DNA of 64,000 nt from Brenneria salicis ATCC 15712 = DSM 30166 (lineage in GTDB: Bacteria > Pseudomonadota > Gammaproteobacteria > Enterobacterales > Enterobacteriaceae), in the NCBI RefSeq assembly GCF_003315515.1, contig NZ_QNRY01000001.1, positions 62,001-126,000 on the forward strand, in the 5' to 3' direction. How positions within the stretch are numbered: the first letter of the stretch is position 1; every line of letters begins with the position of its first letter. The notes below the pieces were generated by a model. The model had not been told where the DNA came from and made no database searches. It saw only the letters and a program-made list of their open reading frames with translations. The position numbers and the translations under genes were made by a program. This document shows positions 55,872 to 64,000 of this stretch, piece by piece.

Positions 55872-57932
55872 TCAACCCGCCGCCGGTCCAAATGTCGTCC
55901 AGTCGCGCCAATACGCATAAGATGCAACATCCTCATCATGCAGTGCGGCGGCGGTTTCCTCACGCCACTGCCGTAATAACGCCTTTTTCCCCGACCAGCC
56001 GGACAGAGTTGTTGACGACGCTTCATCAAGCGATTTTTCAATCAGCAGACGCAATGCCGGCAACGCCAGCCGGGAACGATAAACCAAGCGGCACAGCGAC
56101 GCATAACAAGACGCCATCGGGCGGCTGGCAAACGCGAATCCGGCTAATGTGCGCCAGTCCTGCTCATCCAGCCCGGCGTTCTCATCCAGCGGCAGCGATA
56201 AATCAAGCGGAATGATGCGCCGCAGCCAGCCCCAGTCCCGCGCCAGTTGTCCCACGGCCTGTTCTACACATTGCCGCCCGGCGTTACTCAGGGGAAATAA
56301 CGCCATCGCGTTGTAACAGCCGCTGCTGGATTCAAGATGGCTGCCGATACGCACCAGTTGAAAACCACATGACTGCCAGAACGCCGATAAATCCGGCTGA
56401 TAACCAAAACTGACGGACAAATAATCCAGCCCCTGCGTCTGAGCCAGGCGTTTTTGTTGTTCAATCAACGCGTGCCCAATGCCTTGCCGACGGTGCGCCG
56501 CGGCGATGGCGATACGGCTAATACGCCGCGCCCGCAACATTGGCGCGTACCATAATCCGCCATGCGCCGCCAGCGACTGCGCCACCAGGTTTCCGCGAGG
56601 ACGCCGCACCCCGGCCCAAACCGCATGCGCCAGTTCCGCGCACAACCCGCCCTCATCCACCATCCACAGCACGCCGCTTACCTCACCCGATGCGCGGGCG
56701 CTGTACACATGCATGCCGGGCGCATCCAGCAAGCGCCGCAGATCCAGCGGCGAGGTACGATAATGGGCGCTGCACAATAACGCGTAACATTGCCGCATCC
56801 GCGACGGCTGGCGCAGCCAGTCATCGGGATGCTCTTTGGTGATGTCCCATGACGAACACGACTCGCTAGTCGCGCCATCCGTCTGATTTTGCGCATGGGA
56901 TAACGGTTCAGCGAACAGCAACGCATTATCCAGCACCCGCTCCAGCGGATCGTGACGCGCCCAACGCAACGGTTCGTCCAGCGTAAATGCCTGCCACTGC
57001 GGTAAACCCGCACAGAACTTCAGCAGAAACCCGCGTCCGGTGCCCTCATATCCCTGCACGGTGGTCGTCATCAGTATGCGGGGAAAATAGTGGAGCAGCG
57101 CGCTCAGGCGCGGCGATGGGATCGCCGCGGCTTCATCAATCAACAGCCAGTCAATCTGCGGCTGTGGATTGAGTCGGCAATACTCCAGCAGCGCATCGGG
57201 CGCCCAGAAGCGGACATCAGAGCGCGCATAGTGTTGGAGCACCGCCGTCGCCGAACGTGACGGCGCGGTTATCCAGCAGGGGCCGGCACAGCGTTGCGTC
57301 AACATGCCTGCCAGCGTCGATTTTCCCCGTCCGCGCGGCGCGGTAATGACATAAACGCCCGGCTGGGCGGCGAGCAGTTGAGCCAGAATATGTTGTTGTC
57401 CGGCGGTAGGTTCTCCGCTGACGGGCCGCCAGTCGGGTCGCCGGGTCAAGGGGGTGATCGTCAACGCCTGCCCCTGACGCCAGATCGCGACCTCATCATC
57501 CGCGAGCAGATGGCGCTGGGAATACTGAATAAATCGCGGTGCGGCAATCGGCTGCGTCTGTTCGCTCCAGCGCAGGCTGTCTTCATCCGGCAAGTGTCGC
57601 CACGTCCGCCACGGGGGAACCAACAATAATAGCCAGCTTCCCGCCTGAAGCGTCCCGGACAACATCGCCAGCGCCTCGACATCCAGCCCATAACGGGCAT
57701 CAAACACCACGTGACCAAGTTCATGCCCAAGCCGTGTGCGAACTTTACCTGGGGCTAACGAGGTTACGCCCGTCGGCGCACGATCGCTGAGCCATAGCCA
57801 GTTTCCCCCGGCGTGAGCCGTGAGCGACAACGCCTGGGCCGCGCTCCACTCCTGCTCGCCGCTCAATACCAGCATGCGGCGAACACCGTAGCGGCATTGT
57901 TGAGATTGGCTGCTTAAAAAGTCACGCAACAT
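55872..57932 (-). CDS. tmcA: tRNA(Met) cytidine acetyltransferase TmcA
   Basis: About 686 residues, near the 671 of E. coli TmcA. It acetylates C34 of elongator tRNA-Met (two such tRNA genes lie in this window) with ATP and acetyl-CoA. The N-terminal DUF1726 part is followed by the RecD-like ATPase (Walker A APRGRGKST, Walker B WLLIDEAAAIP, TTTVQGYEGTGRGF) and the GNAT domain (SRIAIAAAHRRQGIGHAL acetyl-CoA loop). A GTG at 57941 is also in frame; neither start has a good ribosome site. It is 16 bp after the DUF441 gene. Confidence 0.95.
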   Translation of the reverse strand: MLRDFLSSQSQQCRYGVRRMLVLSGEQEWSAAQALSLTAHAGGNWLWLSDRAPTGVTSLAPGKVRTRLGHELGHVVFDARYGLDVEALAMLSGTLQAGSWLLLLVPPWRTWRHLPDEDSLRWSEQTQPIAAPRFIQYSQRHLLADDEVAIWRQGQALTITPLTRRPDWRPVSGEPTAGQQHILAQLLAAQPGVYVITAPRGRGKSTLAGMLTQRCAGPCWITAPSRSATAVLQHYARSDVRFWAPDALLEYCRLNPQPQIDWLLIDEAAAIPSPRLSALLHYFPRILMTTTVQGYEGTGRGFLLKFCAGLPQWQAFTLDEPLRWARHDPLERVLDNALLFAEPLSHAQNQTDGATSESCSSWDITKEHPDDWLRQPSRMRQCYALLCSAHYRTSPLDLRRLLDAPGMHVYSARASGEVSGVLWMVDEGGLCAELAHAVWAGVRRPRGNLVAQSLAAHGGLWYAPMLRARRISRIAIAAAHRRQGIGHALIEQQKRLAQTQGLDYLSVSFGYQPDLSAFWQSCGFQLVRIGSHLESSSGCYNAMALFPLSNAGRQCVEQAVGQLARDWGWLRRIIPLDLSLPLDENAGLDEQDWRTLAGFAFASRPMASCYASLCRLVYRSRLALPALRLLIEKSLDEASSTTLSGWSGKKALLRQWREETAAALHDEDVASYAYWRDWTTFGPAAG

Positions 57933-57948
57933 GCCAGTCACCGCGAGA

Positions 57949-58401
57949 TCAGTTCTTGCCGATCAGCAGAGACAGCAAACCGGCGGCGATTAATGGCCCG
58001 ACAGGAACGCCGCGAAACAGAGCGACGCCCATCACTGTGCCGACCAGCAACCCCGCCACCACCGAAGGCTGGCTGCTCATCAGGGAAACACCGCGCGCGC
58101 CCAGCCACGACACCGCGACGCCAATCAACATCGCCAGCAGCGATTTCCAGTGCAGGAACGCGCTCATCACCTCGTTAGCGCTGATTTTTCCGCTGGCGAT
58201 AGGCGCCATAACGCCAATGGTCAGAATGACGATCCCGATACTCAGACCGTATTTTTCCACCCACGGAAAATAGTTATTCAGCGGTGTAATACGCACCGCC
58301 AGTAAAATCAGGATCGCCAGCGTCACCGTCATGTTATGGCTGATAACGCCCAGTGCTGCCAGCGCCAGTAAAATTAACAAGGTCGGATCAAAATAGGCCA
58401 T
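57949..58401 (-). CDS. DUF441 (YeaL-family) membrane protein
   Basis: 150 residues with four hydrophobic segments, matching the UPF0756/DUF441 family (E. coli YeaL, 148 residues). Typical parts are [23 protein letters not shown] and the C-terminal [19 protein letters not shown]. The function is unknown. The gene is placed directly upstream of tmcA on the same strand, unlike K-12 yeaL, so it may be transcribed with it. AAGGA precedes the ATG. Confidence 0.88.
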   Translation of the reverse strand: MAYFDPTLLILLALAALGVISHNMTVTLAILILLAVRITPLNNYFPWVEKYGLSIGIVILTIGVMAPIASGKISANEVMSAFLHWKSLLAMLIGVAVSWLGARGVSLMSSQPSVVAGLLVGTVMGVALFRGVPVGPLIAAGLLSLLIGKN

Positions 58402-58421
58402 GAAAAATCCTTGCCCATGAA

Positions 58422-59624
58422 TCAGAAAAATGTCGGCATTATTTCAACAACGTTCAACTCATCATCCACCAGACTGACCTGACGCCACTTATCGAACGTC
58501 AGGCACGGATGAGAGGCGCCAAACGCAATGATGTCGCCGACACGCAGGCCATGTTGCGCCGGTATTTGCAAAAAGACGTGCTGATCCATTATTGCCGTGA
58601 CGCGGTAATCCGCCCCGAAGACCACGGCCTCGCGCTCATCCTCTCCAACGGGATAATGGCGCAACGGTTCGGGATAGTGCGCGTCAAACGCAATATCTCG
58701 TTTACCCAGCGCGATAATGGCGCATCCCGCTTCGGGCAGAGATTGCACATGCGCCCACACTTCCATGGCTGGCTGCAAGGCGCCGTCCATTTCCGGGTGA
58801 CGGTGCAATACGCCAGTCTGCGCTGCTTTATATAACCCATGATCGTGAACCAGATAACATCCGGGCCGCAACAACGGAATAAAGCGCGAATCCACCTGTA
58901 AGCGCGTAAACTCGCCCGCGATCAAATCGTACCAGGCGGAGCCGGATGCGGTGACATAAGGATGACCGATGCCAAATTTTCCCTGTTCCTGTAACGACAC
59001 CGCGGTTTCCACCAGATAAGCGGCAAACGCCCGGATCGCGCTTTCCGGTTGTTCGCCGTGGATCACGCCTTCATAGCCTTCAATGCCCGTCAGCGTCAGT
59101 GCAGGCGCGGCGTCGATAGCGGCCAACACCGCGTTAATCTGCTGATCGTTGCGGCACCCGCAGCGCCCCTGCGACACGCCGATTTCCAGCATCACGTTCA
59201 ACTGCAATCCCTGAGCGCCAAAGTAATCTCCCAGCGCCCGCACATTATCCGGGTTTTCCACCAGACAGTGGAACTCCAACCCGCCTTGCTTCAGCAAACC
59301 GGCGATAATCGCCATATTGGGCTCGCCGACAAGCTGATTAGCCATCAGAATTCGCCGCACGCCGTGCTCATAAGCCACTGTGCTTTGTACCGCCGTCGCC
59401 AGCGTAATGCCCCATGCGCCCTGGTCTAGCTGACGCTGAAAAAGTGCGGGCGTCATGGTGGTTTTTCCGTGCGGCGCCAATTGCGCACGATGTTCATCAG
59501 CATAATTCTGCATCCAGCGCAGATTGTGCTCCAGCGCCCGTTGGTGCAGCACCAGTGCGGGCAGACTCACCTGTTTCAACAAGCTATCTTCCGGTCGGGC
59601 GGCGCCTTTCTCTCTATAGGACAT
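58422..59624 (-). CDS. PLP-dependent D-amino-acid enzyme (alanine-racemase N-terminal fold, DSD1/D-threonine-aldolase-like)
   Basis: 400 residues. The N-terminal fold III PLP barrel has the cofactor Lys in APHGKTTM (about residue 54), and the C-terminal beta domain has [12 protein letters not shown], whose His and Cys bind zinc in eukaryotic-type D-serine dehydratases. This family includes D-serine dehydratase, D-threonine aldolase and the bacterial amino-acid deaminases; the exact substrate cannot be decided. There is no regulator or transporter beside it. The DUF441 gene begins 20 bp after its stop, so the three genes may form one transcript. GGAG lies nine bases before the ATG. Confidence 0.85.
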   Translation of the reverse strand: MSYREKGAARPEDSLLKQVSLPALVLHQRALEHNLRWMQNYADEHRAQLAPHGKTTMTPALFQRQLDQGAWGITLATAVQSTVAYEHGVRRILMANQLVGEPNMAIIAGLLKQGGLEFHCLVENPDNVRALGDYFGAQGLQLNVMLEIGVSQGRCGCRNDQQINAVLAAIDAAPALTLTGIEGYEGVIHGEQPESAIRAFAAYLVETAVSLQEQGKFGIGHPYVTASGSAWYDLIAGEFTRLQVDSRFIPLLRPGCYLVHDHGLYKAAQTGVLHRHPEMDGALQPAMEVWAHVQSLPEAGCAIIALGKRDIAFDAHYPEPLRHYPVGEDEREAVVFGADYRVTAIMDQHVFLQIPAQHGLRVGDIIAFGASHPCLTFDKWRQVSLVDDELNVVEIMPTFF

Positions 59625-59827
59625 GTCATGTACTCCAGTTTACCTTCTAACCAGGATCATCCGGTCCGTTCGATGTTCTACAGTGGATCATTTATGCGTC
59701 AATGCACAGAGAATGCGCCACTCATGAAACAAACGGGCATACGTGACCAGTGAGCGCAAGGCATCAGGGTAATGGTAATCAGAAGAGGATCATAGATTGA
59801 TAAATTATAGATCGAAGCACACAGTCA

Positions 59828-59878
59828 GTCTGTCAGACGCATCACCAGTCTGACGGACCGCTACGTAAACGATTGCGC
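59828..59878 (-). promoter_or_regulatory. Hairpin and PurR-like box after purC
   Basis: 59828-59858 forms an 11-bp stem with one G-T pair and a 9-nt loop, 22 bp after the purC stop, without a T-run; it may end the purC transcript. The segment 59863-59878 (ACGTAAACGATTGCGC) matches the PurR consensus at 13 of 16 positions, but lies downstream of purC and upstream of the D-amino-acid enzyme. Confidence 0.35.
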
Positions 59879-59880
59879 TG

Positions 59881-60594
59881 TTAGTCCAGTTTTACACCGA
59901 TACGGAGTGCGACTTCTTCATACGCTTCAATCAGACCACCCAGACTCTGACGGAAACGGTCTTTATCCATTTTATTCAGCGTCGCTTTATCCCACAGCCG
60001 ACTGCCATCAGGAGAAAACTCATCGCCCAACACGATTTCACCGTTGAATAAACCAAATTCCAATTTGAAATCCACCAGAATCAAACCGGCATCGCCAAAC
60101 AGTTTGCTCAGCACATCATTCGCTTTGTAACTGAGTTCTTTCATGCGAGCCAGATTTTCTTCACTCACCCAGCCGAACGTCTTGCAGTAAGACTCGTTCA
60201 CCATCGGATCGTGCATCGCATCGTTTTTCAGGAACAAATCAAATAGCGGCGGGTTCAATTCGATACCTTCCTCGATCCCCAGACGTTTTACCAGCGACCC
60301 GGCGGCACGGTTACGCACCACACACTCTACCGGCACCATCTCCAGTTTTTTTACCAGCACTTCCGTATCGGAAAGCAGGCTTACCATTTGCGTGGGGATC
60401 CCGGCTTCTTCCAGTTTGCTCATGATGAAATGGTTGAACTTGTTATTCACCATCCCTTTACGATCAAACTGTTCAATACGAGCACCATCCCCTGCTGACG
60501 TATCATTGCGAAACTCCAGCACCAGCAGATCAGGATCTTCAGTGGTGTAGACTGTTTTCGCCTTCCCACGATACAACTCAGCTAGCTTTTGCAT
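59881..60594 (-). CDS. purC: SAICAR synthetase
   Basis: 237 residues as in E. coli PurC. It joins aspartate to CAIR with ATP in the purine pathway. [17 protein letters not shown] is the N-terminal nucleotide-binding strand-loop; [18 protein letters not shown] and LVDFKLEFG are family motifs. GGAG precedes the ATG. It lies downstream of bamC on the same strand (230-bp gap), as in K-12. No PurR box was found in that upstream gap. Confidence 0.97.
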   Translation of the reverse strand: MQKLAELYRGKAKTVYTTEDPDLLVLEFRNDTSAGDGARIEQFDRKGMVNNKFNHFIMSKLEEAGIPTQMVSLLSDTEVLVKKLEMVPVECVVRNRAAGSLVKRLGIEEGIELNPPLFDLFLKNDAMHDPMVNESYCKTFGWVSEENLARMKELSYKANDVLSKLFGDAGLILVDFKLEFGLFNGEIVLGDEFSPDGSRLWDKATLNKMDKDRFRQSLGGLIEAYEEVALRIGVKLD

Positions 60595-60787
60595 CTTTTA
60601 TTACTCCGCACAGTGAGGGCCAACCACAGACGGCCCGAGAATTTAACGCTTATCCCCTTCTTATTTGAAGCGACTACCGCCAGCGGTATTGGCGCCTCCC
60701 GCCCACTTGTCTGCACAAGCTCGTCAGGATGCCTGGTTTACTGCCGGACAGCGACTTCAATTACTTTGGGTATCAGGTTGTTGAATA

Positions 60788-60815
60788 ATGAAGAAGGGCC
60801 GGAAAATCCGACCCT
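60788..60815 (-). terminator. Terminator of dapA-bamC
   Basis: On the minus strand AGGGTCGG-N5-CCGGCCCT (one T-G pair) is followed by TCTTCATT, 10 bp after the bamC stop. The tail is only partly U-rich. Confidence 0.6.
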
Positions 60816-60824
60816 GACACGTTA

Positions 60825-61859
60825 CTAATTAAACGCCGCCTGAAGTACGGCCACCAGCGCATCGTTTTGCGATTGGCTTAGCGTATGTCCTTTGCCGTCA
60901 ATAAATTGCAGACTGCTGCGGTTATCAAGATCGCCGACCTGCAATTTGTAATCGCCATTAGGCAGTTCAGGATCTTTCGCGCCTAAATCATCCCAGGTGC
61001 CGCTGCCGGGCGCCTTGTAGGTGAGGGAAACCGAACCCTGCGGACGACTGCGATCATTGATGGTCATGCCGATCTTGCTCAAGGCCGCGGGCAGACGCTC
61101 CCACACCACGGTGTAAGGGCCACGGACAATCAACAGCGGCAAGCCGGTATCGTCCGAACCGCTCTGCACATCCAGCGATCCGCTGGCGCGGTTTGCCAAC
61201 GCATTCTCGCGGGCGGTCGCCTGGCTGTCCAATGCTTCGCTGAGGGTGTTCAGCATCAGTCCGGTATAGCGCTGAATCTGGTCGGGCGCGGCGACAGGAT
61301 TATTGTTCAACTGCAACGCCAGCAGTTTTACCACCAGCGCTATTTGGTAGCCCTGCTGCTGAACCGCAATCTGGTAACGTCCCTGATACGGGACATCTTC
61401 ATCCTGACGTGGCCATGAGATCCAGTCCGTCGTCAATGTCTGACTGGCATCCTGACGATCGGCGATAGTGAACGATTTCTCTTGTAAAACACGGATGACC
61501 TGAGACCAAAGCTGGCTATTTTGCGCGTTGTTTTCTAACAACAACGTTGCCGTACCACCCGCAATCTGGGTTCGGGAACCATTCAACAAAGCCAATGGCT
61601 GCACCGGCGGGCGGATATCCAGATCTTTGCCGATAGCGCCCTTCAGGGTAGCGGGCGGTATATCATAGTCTCCGTTCTGAACCGGTAGAATGATCCCGCC
61701 CGGCGTGTTCAGCGCCTGGTGCTCCGGCGTCTCCAGATAGGATTCATCGCCGCTGACCTGACGCTTATAGCGTTGATCGCTGGAACAAGCCGCTAACAAC
61801 ATAACCAATGATATGCCAACGACTTTCGCCACCATCGACTTTTGTAATGAATAACTCAT
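60825..61859 (-). CDS. bamC: Outer-membrane assembly lipoprotein BamC
   Basis: 344 residues, the length of E. coli BamC (NlpB). Part of the BAM complex that inserts beta-barrels, bound through BamD. The lipobox LLAAC puts the lipidated Cys at 25. The unstructured N-terminal lasso ([14 protein letters not shown]) that binds BamD is conserved, and two helix-grip domains follow (e.g. [35 protein letters not shown]). AGGGAG precedes the ATG; dapA ends 16 bp upstream, as in the K-12 operon. Confidence 0.96.
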   Translation of the reverse strand: MSYSLQKSMVAKVVGISLVMLLAACSSDQRYKRQVSGDESYLETPEHQALNTPGGIILPVQNGDYDIPPATLKGAIGKDLDIRPPVQPLALLNGSRTQIAGGTATLLLENNAQNSQLWSQVIRVLQEKSFTIADRQDASQTLTTDWISWPRQDEDVPYQGRYQIAVQQQGYQIALVVKLLALQLNNNPVAAPDQIQRYTGLMLNTLSEALDSQATARENALANRASGSLDVQSGSDDTGLPLLIVRGPYTVVWERLPAALSKIGMTINDRSRPQGSVSLTYKAPGSGTWDDLGAKDPELPNGDYKLQVGDLDNRSSLQFIDGKGHTLSQSQNDALVAVLQAAFN

Positions 61860-61875
61860 TAAATCTCCCTAACGA

Positions 61876-62754
61876 TTACAGCAAACCCGCCTGCTTTAGC
61901 ACTTGCCCGACCACCGTGCGACCAGAATCGGTTAACGGCGTCATCGGCAGGCGAAGCGTATCGGTCGCCATCAGTCCCAACTCCTTGCAAGCCCATTTCA
62001 CCGGGATAGGATTGGGTTCGATAAATAATTTTTTATGCAACGGCATCAGACGCTGATTCAAACGACGCGCTTCAACAAAATTCCCCTGCGCCGCCAGCTT
62101 GCAAAGCTCGGCCATTTCACGGGCCGCGATATTGGCGGTGACGGAAATGACGCCTTTGCCGCCAAGCTGCATAAAGTCCAGACCACTGGCATCATCACCG
62201 CTCAGCAGAATAAAGTCTTCTCTGACCAGTTCTTGGATCTGACTAACCCGGCTTAAGTTCCCCGTGGCCTCTTTAATCGCAACAATATTTTTAATTTCAG
62301 ATAAACGCGCGACCGTCTCCGGCAGCATGTCACAGCCAGTGCGGGAAGGCACGTTATATAGGATCTGCGGTAAGTCGGTATGCTCGGCAATCGCTTTGAA
62401 ATGCTGATACAACCCTTCCTGAGTCGGGCGATTGTAATACGGCGTGACCGTCAGGCAACCCACCACCCCCGTACCGTGAAAACGTTTGGTTAATGAAATA
62501 CCTTCTGCGGTAGCATTGGCGCCCGTGCCGGCAATAACCGGAATACGGCCATCACTCAGTTCCAGCGTCATCATCACCACATCGCCATGCTCATTATGGC
62601 TCAATGTGGCCGACTCCCCTGTCGTTCCGACAGAGACAATCGCTGATGTTCCGCTAGCGACATGATAATCAATCAGTTTTTTCAGGCTCGCACGATCGAC
62701 GGCGCCTTTGGCGTCCATCGGTGTAACCAGCGCAACAAGACTTCCCGTAAACAT
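61876..62754 (-). CDS. dapA: 4-hydroxy-tetrahydrodipicolinate synthase
   Basis: 292 residues as in E. coli. It condenses pyruvate and aspartate semialdehyde, the first step of the diaminopimelate/lysine branch. The Schiff-base Lys161 lies in [10 protein letters not shown], and the YYNRP and GTTGESATL motifs form the active site. The start at 62754 gives [14 protein letters not shown]; six more upstream residues are in frame but not in the family. bamC follows. gcvR is divergent, as in K-12. Confidence 0.97.
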   Translation of the reverse strand: MFTGSLVALVTPMDAKGAVDRASLKKLIDYHVASGTSAIVSVGTTGESATLSHNEHGDVVMMTLELSDGRIPVIAGTGANATAEGISLTKRFHGTGVVGCLTVTPYYNRPTQEGLYQHFKAIAEHTDLPQILYNVPSRTGCDMLPETVARLSEIKNIVAIKEATGNLSRVSQIQELVREDFILLSGDDASGLDFMQLGGKGVISVTANIAAREMAELCKLAAQGNFVEARRLNQRLMPLHKKLFIEPNPIPVKWACKELGLMATDTLRLPMTPLTDSGRTVVGQVLKQAGLL

Positions 62755-62989
62755 TGGCCATTCCCTCCACAAACAAGTGCTTCATGGTACTTTTGACGTC
62801 TATGCAAAAGCAAGCGCGCAACAGCGTTGTCGGCGTCCGGCGCAGGTTTTTTTATGATACTGCGATCAACATTAAAAACGCTTCTGACGTTTTCTTCCAC
62901 AGGCCGCCGCAAGCGGCGTTAAAAATGGCTCCCGGCAATTTTTTATGTTTACCATGTGGTTTTGATGAAGAAGGACAGGAAGCATCATT

Positions 62990-63562
62990 TTGCCGAGCTC
63001 ACAAGAACATTATCTGGTCATTACGGCTCTGGGCGTCGATCGCCCCGGAATTGTCAACGCGATTACCCGCCACGTCAGCAGTTGCGGATGTAATATCGAA
63101 GATAGCCGTCTTGCCATGCTGGGCAAAGAATTCACCTTTATCATGCTACTTTCTGGAAGCTGGAACGCGATTAACCTGATCGAATCCACCCTGCCGCTAA
63201 AAGGGGCGGAAATGGATCTGCTGATCGTCATGAAACGCACCGAATCCCAGGCCCGGCTCCCCATGCCTTCCACCGTGTGGGTGAAAGTGGATGTCGCCGA
63301 CTCGCCTCATATCATCGAGCGTTTTACCGACTTGTTCGATTCCCACCAGATGAACATTGCCGAACTGGTTTCCAAAACGCAAAGCGCCGAAGGCGACAAA
63401 CCGCCGCAGTTGTATATTCAAATCACTGCGCACAGCCCTGCCATGCTGGACGGTTCAATAATTGAGTCGGCCTTCCATCAGCTATGTACAGAACTGCACG
63501 CACAAGGCAGTATTAGCGTCGTGAACTATCCACAGCATGAAGAGAAAAGACGGAGAGTAGTG
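62990..63562 (+). CDS. gcvR: Glycine cleavage system regulator GcvR, without own stop codon
   Basis: 191 codons, against 190 residues in E. coli GcvR. Two ACT domains (about residues 8-90 and 95-175); the start TTG at 62990 gives MPSSQEHYLVITALGVDRPG, and AGGA lies nine bases before it. GcvR binds GcvA and relieves activation of gcvTHP when glycine is low. The regions HVSSCGCNIEDSRLAMLG, LLSGSWNAI and ELHAQGSISVVNYPQH agree with K-12. The reading frame does not end: after the codons for EEKRRRVV it goes straight into the ATG of bcp in the same phase. The end given here is the last codon before that ATG. A TAG at 63558 and TGA at 63561 exist only in another frame. Confidence 0.88.
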
Positions 63563-64000
63563 ATGAATACACTGAAAGCCGGTGATATCGCACCGAAATT
63601 TAGCTTGCCCGACCAGGATGGCGAACAAGTAAATTTGACCGACTTCCAGGGACAGAAAGTGTTGGTGTACTTCTACCCCAAAGCCATGACGCCGGGATGT
63701 ACCGTACAAGCCTGCGGACTGCGCGACAATATGGATGACCTGAAAAAATATGGCGTTGAAGTGCTGGGCATCAGCACCGACAAACCTGAAAAATTGTCCC
63801 TCTTCACCGAAAAAGAGCTATTAAATTTCACGTTGTTATCGGATGAAAATCATGAGGTCGCCGGCGGATTTGGCGTCTGGGGCGAAAAAACCTTCATGGG
63901 GAAAACCTATGACGGCATTCATCGCATCAGCTTTCTGATCGATGAAGACGGTAAAGTGGAAAAGGTTTTTGACGATTTCAAAACCAGCAATCATCACGAC
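63563..64000 (+). CDS. bcp: Thioredoxin-dependent thiol peroxidase Bcp (partial at window edge)
   Basis: 146 codons of about 157 are in the window. A bacterioferritin-comigratory-protein type peroxiredoxin that reduces peroxides. The catalytic Cys46 and resolving Cys51 are in TPGCTVQACGL; YFYPKAM and RISFLID are family segments. CGGAG lies seven bases before the ATG (63551-63555), so independent initiation is possible even though the upstream gcvR frame is open and in phase. The 3' end lies beyond the window. Confidence 0.95.
   Translation, partial: MNTLKAGDIAPKFSLPDQDGEQVNLTDFQGQKVLVYFYPKAMTPGCTVQACGLRDNMDDLKKYGVEVLGISTDKPEKLSLFTEKELLNFTLLSDENHEVAGGFGVWGEKTFMGKTYDGIHRISFLIDEDGKVEKVFDDFKTSNHHD

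Overview
This window is chromosomal DNA of an enterobacterium. Nearly every protein aligns from memory with an Escherichia coli K-12 protein, and long blocks keep the K-12 gene order. Missing or added neighbours (no dtpD, nei, nagD, cobC/phpB, ybeF or acrD; an extra chemoreceptor; a peptidase inside the dapE operon; a DUF523-DUF1722 form of YbgA) point away from Escherichia itself. A soft-rot type genus of the Pectobacteriaceae (Pectobacterium, Brenneria, Dickeya) fits best, but this is inference and I cannot name the species. I see no plasmid, phage, insertion sequence, CRISPR array or defence island.

Layout. 1-9.6 kb: the end of gltA, then on the minus strand the 5-oxoprolinase set pxpBCA, ybgI, phrB, ybgA and ybfA; a half-size EamA transporter; pgm and seqA. 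9.8-17 kb: ybfF, ybfE, a methyl-accepting chemotaxis protein followed by about 0.8 kb of AT-rich DNA without a convincing gene, fldA, fur and glnS. 16.8-24 kb: the divergent nagE / nagBAC N-acetylglucosamine locus with a CRP site between two NagC-like boxes, then asnB. 24-24.8 kb: a six-gene tRNA operon (Met, Leu, Gln, Gln, Met, Gln) with a strong promoter and a terminator. 24.9-36 kb: ubiF, miaB-ybeZ-ybeY-corC-lnt, then gltIJKL with a near-consensus sigma-54 promoter and an SroC-like RNA region, then ybeL. 36.4-51.4 kb: the envelope and housekeeping run leuS-lptE-holA-nadD-rsfS-rlmH-mrdA-mrdB-rlpA-dacA-ybeD-lipB-lipA, then tatE, crcB and cspE.

At 51.4-52.7 kb the K-12 order jumps from the 14-minute block to the dapE block of the 55-minute region. 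The junction holds a decayed ABC-transporter ATPase and the 19-residue gene ypfM. 52.7-64 kb: yffB-dapE-M15 peptidase-ypfN, ypfH, a PLP-dependent D-amino-acid enzyme, a DUF441 membrane protein and tmcA, then purC and dapA-bamC, and finally gcvR and bcp.

Themes. Many genes serve cell-wall and envelope building (mrdA, mrdB, dacA, rlpA, dapA, dapE, lptE, lnt, bamC), translation (two aminoacyl-tRNA synthetases, tRNAs, miaB, tmcA, rlmH, rsfS, ybeY) and nitrogen or amino-sugar metabolism (gltIJKL, nag, asnB, glnS). The most unusual observation is that gcvR has no stop codon before bcp: the two reading frames are in phase and continuous, so a GcvR-Bcp fusion could be made. Other points worth a look are the sigma-54 signal with NtrC-like sites in the gltI leader, the EIIA-less NagE, the pseudogene at the synteny junction, the leaderless M15 peptidase and a few structured intergenic regions. 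I found no clearly undescribed multi-gene system.
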